Part shown: positions 26,859-35,308 of the stretch, piece by piece | Layout: every line of letters begins with the position of its first letter | Position numbering within the stretch: the stretch's first letter is position 1 | Program-made: the position numbers and the translations under genes | Notes under the pieces: model-generated | The model's database searches: none | Told to the model about the DNA's origin: nothing | The model's input: the letters and a program-made list of their open reading frames with translations, nothing else | Source: Ancylobacter lacus | GTDB taxonomy: Bacteria > Pseudomonadota > Alphaproteobacteria > Rhizobiales > Xanthobacteraceae | Direction: 5' to 3' | Assembly: GCF_018390635.1 (NCBI RefSeq) | Contig: NZ_JAHBGE010000065.1 | Location: 1-64,000 of the forward strand | Length of the DNA: 64,000 nt

Positions 26859-27734
26859 TCAACCTACGCGGGGCGGGCTCTCCCGCGGCGCCGTCAGCGC
26901 CCGGCGCAGGAACTCTTCCAGCCGCAGCGTCGCCGGCTGTTCGGAAGCCGGGTTGCGCAGCAGGCACATCTCCAGCGGCCGCAGCGGCGGCAGCCCTTCC
27001 GCCTCGCCGATCACCACCAGCCCCGGCGGCACGCTGCAGGCGGCGAGCGCCACCACCGCGAGGCCGGCCTCCACCACCGCGGTGACGCCGATCAGCGAGC
27101 CGCTGGAACAGACGCAGCGATAGGCCCGGCCCGCCTCGCCCAGCGCGTCCACCACATGGATGCGGGCGCCGCAGCCCGGCTCGAACAGCGCCACCGGCAG
27201 CGGGTCCTGCGCCCAGGCGACATGGTGCGGCGAGGCCGCCCAGACCAGGGGCTCCAGCCGCAGCACCTCGAATTCCTGCCGGGGCACCCGGGTCACGATG
27301 GCGAGATCGAGCCGGCCCTCCGCCATGGCCGGGTTGAGGTGGCCCGAGGGCTCGCACATCACCTCCAGCGTCACCCGCGGATGCTCGGCGGCGAAGCGCG
27401 CCAGCGCCGGCGGCAGCAGCGAGGCGGCATAGTCGTCCGGCACGCCGAGCCGGACGCAGCCGGTCTCTTCCGGCCGGGAGACAGCGGCGAGGGCTTCCTC
27501 CGAGAGTTTCAGCAGCCGGCGGGCATAGACGAGGAAATCGGCCCCGGCCGGGGTCGGCACCACGCTGCGCGGCAGCCGCACCAGAAGCGGCCGGCCGACG
27601 CTCTGCTCCAGCCGCTGCATCTGCATGCTGACGGCCGACTGGCTGCGGCCGACCCGCGGCGCGGCATTGGAGAGGGTGCCGCTGTCGACGACGGCGACGA
27701 AGGTGCGCAGAAGATCGAGATCGAGCGGCGGCAT
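26859..27734 (-). CDS. LysR family transcriptional regulator
   Basis: This is a 291-residue regulator. A winged helix-turn-helix at the N-terminus (LDLLRTFVAVVDSGTLSNAAPRVGRSQSAVSMQMQRLEQSVG) is joined to a type-2 periplasmic-binding-like effector domain. It is divergent from an EamA transporter gene, with 98 nt between starts, so it probably controls that gene and itself. The ligand is unknown. It is similar in layout to the LysR at 51831-52736. Confidence 0.9.
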   Translation of the reverse strand: MPPLDLDLLRTFVAVVDSGTLSNAAPRVGRSQSAVSMQMQRLEQSVGRPLLVRLPRSVVPTPAGADFLVYARRLLKLSEEALAAVSRPEETGCVRLGVPDDYAASLLPPALARFAAEHPRVTLEVMCEPSGHLNPAMAEGRLDLAIVTRVPRQEFEVLRLEPLVWAASPHHVAWAQDPLPVALFEPGCGARIHVVDALGEAGRAYRCVCSSGSLIGVTAVVEAGLAVVALAACSVPPGLVVIGEAEGLPPLRPLEMCLLRNPASEQPATLRLEEFLRRALTAPRESPPRVG

Positions 27735-27832
27735 GATGCCATCAGCTTAGCAGGACGATCCTCTGAAATATATTCGTTTGTCTGAAAGCCGGACCGACCC
27801 GAGGATCGCGCCTCCTCCGCTGGAATCCTGCC

Positions 27833-28807
27833 ATGCGCGCCTCCTCCTCCGGCCTGCCCGCCGCCGCCTCGCGTTCCGGCCCGACGACCGCCGCCCGGCC
27901 GGGCCGGGGCGCGCCCGGGCTCCAGCTCGCCCTCGCCATGGCCATCGCCGGCACCGTCGGGGCGTTCGTCACCGAAGCCGGGCTCGACCCGGTGCGCACG
28001 GTGTTCTGGCGCTGCGTCTTCGGCAGCCTCTTCCTGGGGGCGTGGAGCCTCTGGCGCGGGCATCTGCGCCCGGAGCGGCTGCAGCGGCGTGATCTGGCGC
28101 GGGCGGTGGCCGCGGGCGTCTGCACGGTGCTGACCTGGACCGCGTTCTTCGCCGCCATCCGGCTCACCAGCATCGCCACCGCGACCATCGTCTATCACAT
28201 CCAGCCCTTCTTCGTGGTCCTGCTCGGCTGGGCGCTGCTGCGCGAGCGCATCACCGCGGCGCAGCTCGGCTGGATGGCGGTCGCCTTTCTCGGCGTCGCG
28301 CTGGCGAGCGGCCTTGCCGGAAGCTGGGGCAGGCCCTCCGCCGCCATCGGCGCGGAGACGTCGTCGCGCTGGACGCTGGGCATCGGCGTCGCGCTGGCCG
28401 GGGCGGCGCTCTATGCCGCCGGCACGCTGCTCGCCAAGGGGCTGGGCCGGCAGCCGGCGGAGGTGACGGCGCTGTGCCAGACCCTGACCGGCATCGTGAT
28501 GCTGGCCCCCTTCGCGGACTGGTCGCTGCCCATCGCCCCGGCGGCGTGGCCCTGGCTGGTCGGCATCGGCGTGCTGCACAGCGGGGTCGCCTATGTGCTG
28601 ATGTACGGCGCCTATCCCCGGCTCACGACCCCGGCCATCGCCCTGCTCACCTTCGTCTACCCGCTGGTGGCCATCGCGGTGGACTGGCTGGTCTACGCTC
28701 ACCCGCTCGGGCCGGCACAGGGCGCCGGCCTCGCGCTGATCGCGGCCGGCACGCTGGGCGGACGGCTCGGCTGGCGGTTGCCGCTGCGCAGGCGCCCGGC
28801 GGCGTGA
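27833..28807 (+). CDS. EamA/DMT family transporter
   Basis: This 324-residue inner-membrane protein has about ten hydrophobic segments arranged as two EamA repeats. The first covers about 28-160, with VRTVFWRCVFGSLFLG and LTSIATATIVYHIQPFFVVLLGWALLRERIT. The second covers about 185-318, with HSGVAYVLMYGAYPRLTTPAIALLTFVYPLVAI. Such drug/metabolite transporters export amino acids or other small metabolites; the substrate is not determinable. An Ala/Pro-rich N-terminus of about 30 residues precedes the first helix. The divergent LysR is the likely regulator. Confidence 0.9.
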   Translation: MRASSSGLPAAASRSGPTTAARPGRGAPGLQLALAMAIAGTVGAFVTEAGLDPVRTVFWRCVFGSLFLGAWSLWRGHLRPERLQRRDLARAVAAGVCTVLTWTAFFAAIRLTSIATATIVYHIQPFFVVLLGWALLRERITAAQLGWMAVAFLGVALASGLAGSWGRPSAAIGAETSSRWTLGIGVALAGAALYAAGTLLAKGLGRQPAEVTALCQTLTGIVMLAPFADWSLPIAPAAWPWLVGIGVLHSGVAYVLMYGAYPRLTTPAIALLTFVYPLVAIAVDWLVYAHPLGPAQGAGLALIAAGTLGGRLGWRLPLRRRPAA

Positions 28808-28880
28808 ACCGGCGGCGCAGGGGAGCGTTGCCGAATACGCGCTTCCTCAACGACAATCGGCGTGTTAGACACCGGTAACT

Positions 28881-28899
28881 GTGAAATTCAATATTTCAC
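28881..28899. promoter_or_regulatory. Perfect dyad upstream of the sulfate transport genes
   Basis: GTGAAAT-TCAAT-ATTTCAC is a perfect 7+7 inverted repeat with a 5-nt spacer, 54 nt before the binding-protein start and followed by a short T-run (GCCTTTTTGC). It may be an operator in the promoter region or a weak hairpin. The factor is unknown. Confidence 0.5.
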
Positions 28900-28952
28900 G
28901 CCTTTTTGCTGATGTTTGCCGCCCTGTCGTTGCGGCCCACCGGAGACCGTCC

Positions 28953-29975
28953 ATGCGCCTGTCGCGCCGCCTCGTCCTCGCCGCCGCCCTCGCCCCGCTG
29001 CTGGCGGGCGCCCTTCCCGGCGCCCCGGCCCGCGCCGAGGAGCCGAATTCCATCCTCAACGCCTCCTATGACGTGGCACGCGAGGTGTTCGAGGCGATCA
29101 ACAAGCAGTTCGTGCCGGCCTACAAGGCGAAGACCGGCAAGGAGATCACCGTCAACCAGAGCCATGCCGGCACCTCCAAGCAGGCCCGCTCCATCGTCGA
29201 GGGCCTGGAGGCCGACGTGGTGACCTTCAACCAGGTCACCGACATCACCTTCCTCGTCGACAAGGGCTTCGTCGCCAAGGACTGGCAGGGCCGGCTGCCC
29301 AATGCCTCCTCGCCCTGGTATTCCTTCCCCGCCTTCCTCGTCCGCAAGGGCAACCCGAAGGGCGTGAAGAACTGGGACGATCTCGTCCGCGACGACGTCA
29401 AGCTGGTGTTCCCCAACCCCAAGACCTCCGGCAACGCCCGCTACACCTATCTCGCCGCCTATGCCTTCGCGCTCGAGAAGTTCAACGGCGACAAGGCCCA
29501 GGCCGACGCCTTCGCCAAGAAGCTGCTGGCCAATGTCGTGGTGTTCGACACCGGCGGGCGCGCCGCCACCACCACCTTCGTCGAGCGCGAGCAGGGCGAT
29601 GTGCTCATCACCTTCGAGGCCGAGGTGCTCGGCGTGCGCGACGCCTACAAGGACCGTGGCTTCGAGGTGGTGGTGCCGCCGGTGAGCCTGCTGGCCGAAT
29701 TCCCCGCCACGGTGGTCGACAAGGTGGCGGACAAGCGCGGCTCGCGGCAGATCGCCACCGACTACCTCACCTATCTCTATTCGCCGGAGGGCCAGACGAT
29801 CGCCGCCACCTTCAACAACCGCGTCGTCGACCCCAAGGTGGCCGAGGCGTTCAAGGGCAAGTTCGCCCCGGTCCGCCTGCTGAAGGTGGAAGACGTGTTC
29901 GGCGGCTGGGCCAACGTCCAGAAGGAGCACTTCGCCTCCGGCGGCAAGCTCGACACCCTGTTCGTCGCCCCGTGA
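28953..29975 (+). CDS. sbp: Sulfate/thiosulfate ABC transporter periplasmic binding protein
   Basis: This 340-residue Sbp/CysP-type protein has a basic start, a hydrophobic signal (RRLVLAAALAPLLAGALPGAPARA) and the mature family segments ILNASYDVAREVFEAINKQF, QSHAGTSKQARSIVEGLEADVVTF, FLVRKGNPK, VFPNPKTSGNARYTYLAAY and TTTFVEREQGDVLITFEAEV. It delivers sulfate or thiosulfate to CysTW. The start at 28953 has GGAG upstream; the frame is open to 28881, inside the dyad. It is the first gene of sbp-cysT-cysW. Confidence 0.93.
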   Translation: MRLSRRLVLAAALAPLLAGALPGAPARAEEPNSILNASYDVAREVFEAINKQFVPAYKAKTGKEITVNQSHAGTSKQARSIVEGLEADVVTFNQVTDITFLVDKGFVAKDWQGRLPNASSPWYSFPAFLVRKGNPKGVKNWDDLVRDDVKLVFPNPKTSGNARYTYLAAYAFALEKFNGDKAQADAFAKKLLANVVVFDTGGRAATTTFVEREQGDVLITFEAEVLGVRDAYKDRGFEVVVPPVSLLAEFPATVVDKVADKRGSRQIATDYLTYLYSPEGQTIAATFNNRVVDPKVAEAFKGKFAPVRLLKVEDVFGGWANVQKEHFASGGKLDTLFVAP

Positions 29976-29980
29976 GGCCG

Positions 29981-30000
29981 GGGGCGGGGCACCCCGCCCC
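29981..30000 (+). terminator. GC hairpin between sbp and cysT
   Basis: A 9-bp self-complementary stem (GGGGCGGGG/CCCCGCCCC) begins 6 nt after the sbp stop and is followed by GGGTTTGCG. With only a weak T-run it is a candidate partial terminator or mRNA-stabilising element, giving more binding protein than permease. Confidence 0.4.
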
Positions 30001-30102
30001 GGGTTTGCGCCGTCTCCGGCCCGCGCGGCTGGACATTCGCGCCGGAGTGCGGCGATGGCCGGGGGCGTGTCCCGGCCATCGCCGGCAAGCTAAGGAGGCT
30101 CC

Positions 30103-30924
30103 GTGAGCCGCGTCATACCGGGCTTTCCGCTCTCCCTCGGCCTCACGGTGCTGTATCTCAGCCTGATCGTGCTGCTGCCGCTCGGCGCGCTGGTCTGGCA
30201 GGCGCTCGGCATCGGGCTGGAGCGCTATCTCGCCATCATGAGCGGCGCCCGCACGCTTGCCGCCTTCCAGGTCACGCTGTCCACCGCCGCCGCCGCGACC
30301 GCGTTCAACGCGGTGTACGGCCTCGCGCTGGCCTGGGTGCTGGTGCGCTACGAGTTTCCCGGCAAGCGCCTGCTGGACGCGCTGGTCGACGTGCCCTTCG
30401 CGCTCCCCACCGCGGTGGCCGGCCTCGCCCTTTCCGCCCTGTTCGCCAAGAACGGCTGGTTCGGCGCGCCGCTGGCGCAGATCGGGGTGCAGGTCGCCTA
30501 CACCCCCCTCGGCATCGCCTGCGCCATGGCCTTCACCAGCCTGCCCTTCGTGGTCCGCACGGTGCAGCCGGTGCTGGAGGACCTTGCCGCCGATGTCGAG
30601 GAAGCCGCCGCCACCCTCGGCGCCTCGGACGGCCGCATCTTTCGGAAAGTGATCTTCCCCGCCCTACTGCCGGCTTTCGTCACCGGCTCGGCGCTCGGCT
30701 TCGCCCGCTCGCTCGGCGAGTTCGGCGCCATCATCTTCATCGCCGGCAACCTGCCGCTGAAGACCGAGGTGGTGTCGCTGCTCACCTTCATCCGCATCGA
30801 GGAATATGATTACCCCGCCGCCGCCGCCATCGCCGCGACGCTGCTCGGCCTCGCTTTCCTGCTGCTGATGCTGGTCAATCTGGTCCAGCTCTGGCAGCAG
30901 CGCCGGATGGGGACCGCGTCATGA
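30103..30924 (+). CDS. cysT: Sulfate ABC transporter permease CysT
   Basis: This 273-residue inner-membrane permease has six predicted helices. It carries the binding-protein-dependent transport signature near EEAAATLGASDGRIFRKVIFPALLPAFVTG, which contacts the ATPase, plus RSLGEFGAIIFIAGNLPLKTEVVSLL, typical of CysT/CysU. GTG start with a strong AAGGAGG. Its last bases overlap the cysW start (ATGA), indicating translational coupling. Confidence 0.94.
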   Translation: MSRVIPGFPLSLGLTVLYLSLIVLLPLGALVWQALGIGLERYLAIMSGARTLAAFQVTLSTAAAATAFNAVYGLALAWVLVRYEFPGKRLLDALVDVPFALPTAVAGLALSALFAKNGWFGAPLAQIGVQVAYTPLGIACAMAFTSLPFVVRTVQPVLEDLAADVEEAAATLGASDGRIFRKVIFPALLPAFVTGSALGFARSLGEFGAIIFIAGNLPLKTEVVSLLTFIRIEEYDYPAAAAIAATLLGLAFLLLMLVNLVQLWQQRRMGTAS

Positions 30925-31802
30925 GCGCCAACGGGGTGAAGCCGGCCGGCCCCTCGGGGGCCCGCCGGGTCGGCGACGGCCCGCTCGCCCGCGCCCTGCT
31001 GCTCGGCCTGGTGCTGGCCGGCACGCTGCTGGTGCTGGTGGCTCCGCTCGCCGCCATCTTCCACGAGGCGTTCCGCCATGGCTGGGCGGCCTATGCCGCC
31101 TCCTTCGCCGCGCCCGACACGCGCTACGCCATCGGGCTGACGCTTCTCACCGCGCTGGTGGTGGTGCCGGTGAATGTCGGCTTCGGCATCGCCGCCGCCT
31201 GGGCCATCGCCAAGTTCCGCTTTCCCGGCCGCGCCCTGCTGCTGGCGCTGGTGGAGCTGCCGTTCTCGATCTCGCCGATCATCGCCGGCGTCGCCTATCT
31301 CTTCGTCTATGGCGGCCAGGGCCTGCTCGGCCCGTTCCTCGAGGCCCACGACATCAGGATCATGTTCGCCGTGCCCGCCATCATCCTGGCGAGCCTGTTC
31401 GTCACCGCGCCCTTCGTGGCGCGCGAGCTGGTGCCGCTGATGCTGGCCCAGGGCTCGGAGGAGGAGGAGGCGGCGGTCACGCTGGGCGCGGGCGGCTGGC
31501 GCATCCTGCGGCTCGTCACCCTGCCCAATGTCCGCTTCGCCCTGCTCTACGGCGCCGCCTTGTGCAATGCGCGGGTGATGGGCGAGTTCGGCGCGGTCTC
31601 GGTGGTGTCGGGCAACATACGCGGCCAGACCAACACCCTGCCGCTGCAGATCGAGCTGCTCTACCAGGACAACAACGCGGTCGCGGCCTTCGCGGTCGCG
31701 ACCCTGCTGACGCTGGTCGCGCTGGTGACGCTGGTGGCCAAGGCGGTCATCGAGCGTCTCGACGCCCGCGCGGTAAGGCGCGCCGGCCGGGCCGGGCACT
31801 GA
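30921..31802 (+). CDS. cysW: Sulfate ABC transporter permease CysW
   Basis: This is a 293-residue partner permease of CysT. Helices include LLLGLVLAGTLLVLVAPLAAIFHEAF and LVELPFSISPIIAGVAYLFVYG. The ATPase-contact motif is EEEEAAVTLGAGGWRILRLVTLPN, and MGEFGAVSVVSGNIRGQTNTLPLQIELLY is typical of CysW. An ATGA overlap couples it to cysT. The operon then stops: no cysA ATPase follows, because the next gene lies on the other strand 27 nt away. Confidence 0.94.
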   Translation: MSANGVKPAGPSGARRVGDGPLARALLLGLVLAGTLLVLVAPLAAIFHEAFRHGWAAYAASFAAPDTRYAIGLTLLTALVVVPVNVGFGIAAAWAIAKFRFPGRALLLALVELPFSISPIIAGVAYLFVYGGQGLLGPFLEAHDIRIMFAVPAIILASLFVTAPFVARELVPLMLAQGSEEEEAAVTLGAGGWRILRLVTLPNVRFALLYGAALCNARVMGEFGAVSVVSGNIRGQTNTLPLQIELLYQDNNAVAAFAVATLLTLVALVTLVAKAVIERLDARAVRRAGRAGH

Positions 31803-31829
31803 ACGGGCGCAAGGGGAGCCGACGCCGCC

Positions 31830-32792
31830 TCAGCCTTCCTTGAGCCCCCGCCACACCAGCTCGGCGGCGGCGAGGTCCTCGATCGCGGACCCCACCGACT
31901 TGAACAGGGTGATCTCGTCCGGCGTGCCGCGCCCCCGGGCCCGGCCGCCGGCCAGCTCGAACAGGTCGCCCTGCACCGCCTCCGGCGTCAGAACCCCGGT
32001 CGCGAGCGGCACCACGATGTCGCCGGCTTCCTTGAAGGCGCCGCCGCGGGTGTCGACATAGACCCGGGCGCGGCGGATCGCCTCATCGTCGGCCTCCCGC
32101 ATGGTCGGGGTAAAGCCGCCGACGAGGTCGACATGCTGCCCCGGCGCCAGCCAGCGGCCCTCCACCAGCGGCTCCGCCGACAGCGTGCAGCAGGACACGA
32201 TGTCCGCCCCGGCGACCGCCTCGGCGCGGGAGGCGGCGACGGCGGCGTCGAACCCCTCGCCGCGCAGCAGCGTCGCCACCGCCTCGGCGCGGGCCGGGGT
32301 GCGATTCCAGATGCGGACCTGCGTGATGGGGCGGACGCTGGCATGGGCGCGGGCGAGATAGGGCGCCAGCGCCCCGGCGCCGAGGATGGCGAGCCGGGTG
32401 GCGTCCGGCCGCGCCAGCCAGCGGGCGGCGAGGGCGGAGGCCGCGGCGGTGCGCCACAGCGTCAGCGCGCGGCCGTCGAGCACGGCCAGCGGTTGCCCGG
32501 TCGCGGCGGAGTTCAGCACATAGAGCCCGTTGACGCTGTCGAGCCCGCGGGCGCCGTTGCCGGGGAAGACGGTGACGAGCTTGGTGCCGAGCACGTCGTC
32601 CTCGCCGCCGCCGGCGGTCCAGGCCGGCATCAGCAGCAGCGCCGCCTCGCCCTCGGGCCGCTCGATACCGTGGTGGTGGCGCACCGGCACCACGATGGGA
32701 CGGCGGAACGCCGCCTCCAGAGCCTCGACCAGGGCGGGAAAGGTCAGGCGCGCGGCGATCTCCGCCGCGCCGACGAAACGAAGCTCGCCCAT
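31830..32792 (-). CDS. Ornithine cyclodeaminase / mu-crystallin family protein
   Basis: This 320-residue NAD(P)-dependent protein has the family segments LTFPALVEALEAAFRRP, GTKLVTVFPGN, LAVLDGRALTLWRTAAASALAARWLARPD, the Rossmann motif LAILGAGALAPYLARAH and DLVGGFTPTMREAD. Members include ornithine cyclodeaminase, alanine dehydrogenase and ketimine reductase; the activity cannot be assigned. The start at 32792 is MGELRFVGAAEI. It ends 27 nt from the cysW stop and starts 5 nt after the lapA-like stop, so it may be read through from the ihfB side. Confidence 0.88.
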   Translation of the reverse strand: MGELRFVGAAEIAARLTFPALVEALEAAFRRPIVVPVRHHHGIERPEGEAALLLMPAWTAGGGEDDVLGTKLVTVFPGNGARGLDSVNGLYVLNSAATGQPLAVLDGRALTLWRTAAASALAARWLARPDATRLAILGAGALAPYLARAHASVRPITQVRIWNRTPARAEAVATLLRGEGFDAAVAASRAEAVAGADIVSCCTLSAEPLVEGRWLAPGQHVDLVGGFTPTMREADDEAIRRARVYVDTRGGAFKEAGDIVVPLATGVLTPEAVQGDLFELAGGRARGRGTPDEITLFKSVGSAIEDLAAAELVWRGLKEG

Positions 32793-32797
32793 GACGC

Positions 32798-33184
32798 TCA
32801 GGCCGCGCTGCGGCGGTCGGTCAGCGCGACGCGGGAGGCGCCGGGGGCGGGCAGGCCGCGCGCCGCCGCCGGGGCGGGGGCGCTGGCGGCCATCATCTCG
32901 CGCAGCTCGGCGGCCTGGGCTGCCGCCTGCCGGGCTTCGCGGCGGGCCTGCCGCGCCGCCTTGCGGAAGCGCGCCTGGCGCAGCCACACCGCGACACCGC
33001 CCAGCACCACGCCGAGGATGACGCTGGCGAACACCAGCAGGAACAGCGGCACCGCCACCGCGATGGTCTCGCCGCCGAAGGGGTCGAGATTGAGGGTCAC
33101 CGGCTGCCGGTTCGCGACCGACAGCAGAACCGCGATCAGCGACAGCGGGAGGACGATGAGGACGAGTCCGATCCGACGCAGCAC
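32798..33184 (-). CDS. LapA/DUF1049 domain membrane protein
   Basis: This is a 128-residue protein with two N-terminal membrane helices (RIGLVLIVLPLSLIAVLLSVAN and VAVPLFLLVFASVILGVVLGGVAVWL). Between them is the DUF1049 pattern ANRQPVTLNLDPFGG; a basic, Ala/Arg-rich coiled-coil-like tail follows. GTG start at 33184 with AAGGAG 6 nt upstream. LapA-type proteins link to lipopolysaccharide or envelope assembly in E. coli; here the role is inferred. It follows ihfB by 64 nt, a gene order I recall from many Rhizobiales. Confidence 0.88.
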   Translation of the reverse strand: MLRRIGLVLIVLPLSLIAVLLSVANRQPVTLNLDPFGGETIAVAVPLFLLVFASVILGVVLGGVAVWLRQARFRKAARQARREARQAAAQAAELREMMAASAPAPAAARGLPAPGASRVALTDRRSAA

Positions 33185-33248
33185 GCCGCACTCCTTGGAT
33201 ACTGGCCCGGATACCCGCCCGGGCGGGGTTGGTGGCCCGGGCGCCGGG

Positions 33249-33542
33249 CTATTCGAGATCGAGGCCGTCGTTGAGGCGCTCGCGCATTTCCTTGCCCGTC
33301 TTGAAATAGGGCACGGCCTTGCCGTCAACCGCGACATGTTCGCCCGTGCGCGGATTGCGCCCGGTGCGCGCGGGCCGGCTCTTCACCGAAAACGCCCCGA
33401 AGCCCCGCAGTTCCACCCGGTCGCCGCGCGCCAGCGCCGCAACGATCTCGTCGAGAATCGCGTTCACGATGTTCTCGACGTCGCGCTGGTAGAGATGCGG
33501 ATTGGCCTCGGCGATCCGCTGGACCAGTTCAGACTTGATCAT
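33249..33542 (-). CDS. ihfB: Integration host factor subunit beta
   Basis: IHF-beta (97 aa) forms, with IHF-alpha, the DNA-bending nucleoid protein. It starts [30 protein letters not shown]. The DNA-binding arm region is [27 protein letters not shown] with the intercalating Pro in GRNPRTG, and it ends [15 protein letters not shown]. Length is normal. It lies between sppA and the lapA-like gene on the same strand. Confidence 0.96.
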   Translation of the reverse strand: MIKSELVQRIAEANPHLYQRDVENIVNAILDEIVAALARGDRVELRGFGAFSVKSRPARTGRNPRTGEHVAVDGKAVPYFKTGKEMRERLNDGLDLE

Positions 33543-33604
33543 CGATGCCCCGTCCCCTCCTCGCAACGAAAAGTGCTATGTATTTCAAATACTTACGCTG
33601 GGGT

Positions 33605-34588
33605 TTAGTCACCCGAGCGAGGGTGCCAGAGGGCCAGCAGACCGTCAAGGCGCGACGTTGCCGCGACGTCGCCGGCGGCATTCACGAAACGGGCCAGCCC
33701 GCCGAGGCCCAGCGCGTCGAGCCACGCCCCGGCGCCGACATGAAGCCAGCCGAACTCGTCGCCGGGACGGCCGGTGTGCCAGTCACGCACCCGCAGCTTG
33801 TCCGAAACCCCCTTGGTCTTGGCAAGCCAGGCCCGCGCCGTGCGCTCGTCGCCGAGTTCGTCGACGAGATGCATCGGCAGGGCCTGATGCGCGGTGAAGA
33901 CCCGCCCGTCCGCCGCGGCGTCGAGCTCGGCGCCCTGGAGGCCGCGGCGCTCGGCGACCAGACCCTTGAACCAGGCGTAGCTGTCGGCCACCAGTGATTC
34001 CACCGCCCGCCGCGCCTCCGGGCTGGTGGGGGTGAAGCCGTTCGGCGCCGCCTTGAGCGGGCTCGACTTGATCTCCTCCAGCTCGACGCCGACGGTCTTC
34101 ATCAGCCCGGTGATGTTGGGATACTGGAACAGCACGCCGATGGAGCCGACCAGCGCGTTGCGCGGGGCGACGATGTGCTCGGTGCCGAGCGCGGCGATAT
34201 AGGCGCCGGAGGCCGCCATGCCCTCCACCACCGCGACCACCGGCTTGCGGGCGTTCAGCCGGCGCAGCGCGTCGTAGAGCGCCTGCGAGCCCACAACCGT
34301 GCCGCCGGGGCTGTCGATCGAGATGATCACCGCCTCGGCGCCGGATTTGCCGATGTCCTCCAGCATCTCCACCCGCTCGCGTTCGCTGCGGATGGTGCCG
34401 CCGATGGTGACGCGGGCGACATGGGGAGCCGATTTCGGGTCGAACCCGCCGCTCCACCAGTTCGCCACGGCGGCCAGAACGCCGACCAGCAGGACGACGC
34501 CCAGCGTGCGCCAGAACACGAGCTTGCGCCGCAGGCGCCGCCTGTCGATGAGCTGGTCGACCTCCAGCGCGGGGTTGCCGAGCGCCAT
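33605..34588 (-). CDS. sppA: Signal peptide peptidase SppA (S49)
   Basis: This 327-residue membrane-bound serine peptidase degrades cleaved signal peptides. There is one N-terminal helix (about 22-45, KLVFWRTLGVVLLVGVLAAVANWW). The S49 core has SIDSPGGTVVGSQALYDALRRL, VEGMAASGAYIAALGTEHIVA (Ser nucleophile in ASGAY) and GSIGVLFQYPNITGLMKTVGVELEEIKSSPLKAAPNGF (catalytic Lys in IKSSPLK). The start at 34588 is preceded by AAGGAGG. It is upstream of ihfB on the same strand, 62 nt apart. Confidence 0.94.
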   Translation of the reverse strand: MALGNPALEVDQLIDRRRLRRKLVFWRTLGVVLLVGVLAAVANWWSGGFDPKSAPHVARVTIGGTIRSERERVEMLEDIGKSGAEAVIISIDSPGGTVVGSQALYDALRRLNARKPVVAVVEGMAASGAYIAALGTEHIVAPRNALVGSIGVLFQYPNITGLMKTVGVELEEIKSSPLKAAPNGFTPTSPEARRAVESLVADSYAWFKGLVAERRGLQGAELDAAADGRVFTAHQALPMHLVDELGDERTARAWLAKTKGVSDKLRVRDWHTGRPGDEFGWLHVGAGAWLDALGLGGLARFVNAAGDVAATSRLDGLLALWHPRSGD

Positions 34589-34690
34589 GCGCGCCCTCCT
34601 TCTCAAAACCGGAGGCGGACTTAATAGGCTCCCGCGTTCCGGCGCAACCTTCTCGGCAGGAAAAGCCCGCGGCCTCGACCGTGGCGGGGG

Positions 34691-35305
34691 CTAGCCGCCG
34701 TGCCGCTCCAGGAAGGCCTCGGGCCCCAGCGTGCGGAAATCCGCCAGCGCCGCCCGCAGCCGGGCGTGGTCCCAGTCCCACCACGCCAGCGCCTGCAGCC
34801 GTTCGGCGATGGCGGGCGGGAAACGGTCGCGCACCGGGCGGGCGGGCACCCCGGCGGCGATGGAGTAGGCGGGCACGTCCTTCGTCACCACCGCGCCGGC
34901 GGCGACCACCGCGCCGATGCCGACGCTGCGCCCCGGCAGCACGATGGCGCCATGGCCGATCCAGGCGTCGTGGCCGATGCTCACCGCATGGGAGCGGCGC
35001 CAGTCGAAGAAGCCCTCCTCGTCCCCGGCATCGTCGAAATAGGCCGAGGCGCGGTAGGTGAAATGGGCCTGGGTGACCCGCTCCATCGGGTGGTTGCCGG
35101 GATTGATGCGGGTCATCGCGGCGATGGAGACGAACTTGCCGACGGTGGCGTAGGCGATGTCGGAATCGTCGACGACATAGGAATAGTCGCCGAGCTCGAC
35201 CTCCAGCAGCTTGGTGCGGGCGCCGACCTCGGTGTAGCGGCCGAGGCGGGAGCGCACCACCTGCGCGGAGGGATCGACGGCGGGCTGCAGCCCGAGCTTG
35301 GCCAT
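34691..35305 (-). CDS. Hexapeptide-repeat acetyltransferase, phosphonate-associated (TIGR03308-like)
   Basis: This is a 204-residue left-handed beta-helix transferase. It resembles the chloramphenicol-acetyltransferase-like proteins found in phosphonate operons: YVVDDSDIAYATVGKFVSIAAMTRINPGNHPMERVTQAHFTYRAS, then IGHDAWIGHGAIVLPGRSVGIGAVVAAGAVVTKDVP. The His in GNHPM would be the catalytic base. It ends a three-gene string phnM-DUF1045-acetyltransferase with 3 to 11 nt between genes. The acceptor substrate is unknown. Confidence 0.82.
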   Translation of the reverse strand: MAKLGLQPAVDPSAQVVRSRLGRYTEVGARTKLLEVELGDYSYVVDDSDIAYATVGKFVSIAAMTRINPGNHPMERVTQAHFTYRASAYFDDAGDEEGFFDWRRSHAVSIGHDAWIGHGAIVLPGRSVGIGAVVAAGAVVTKDVPAYSIAAGVPARPVRDRFPPAIAERLQALAWWDWDHARLRAALADFRTLGPEAFLERHGG

Positions 35306-35308
35306 GGT

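Noticed and set aside
30103-31802. Molybdate or phosphate rather than sulfate transport for the permease pair
   Set aside because: The binding protein and both permeases carry the Sbp/CysT/CysW signatures, and two distinct permeases fit sulfate rather than molybdate.
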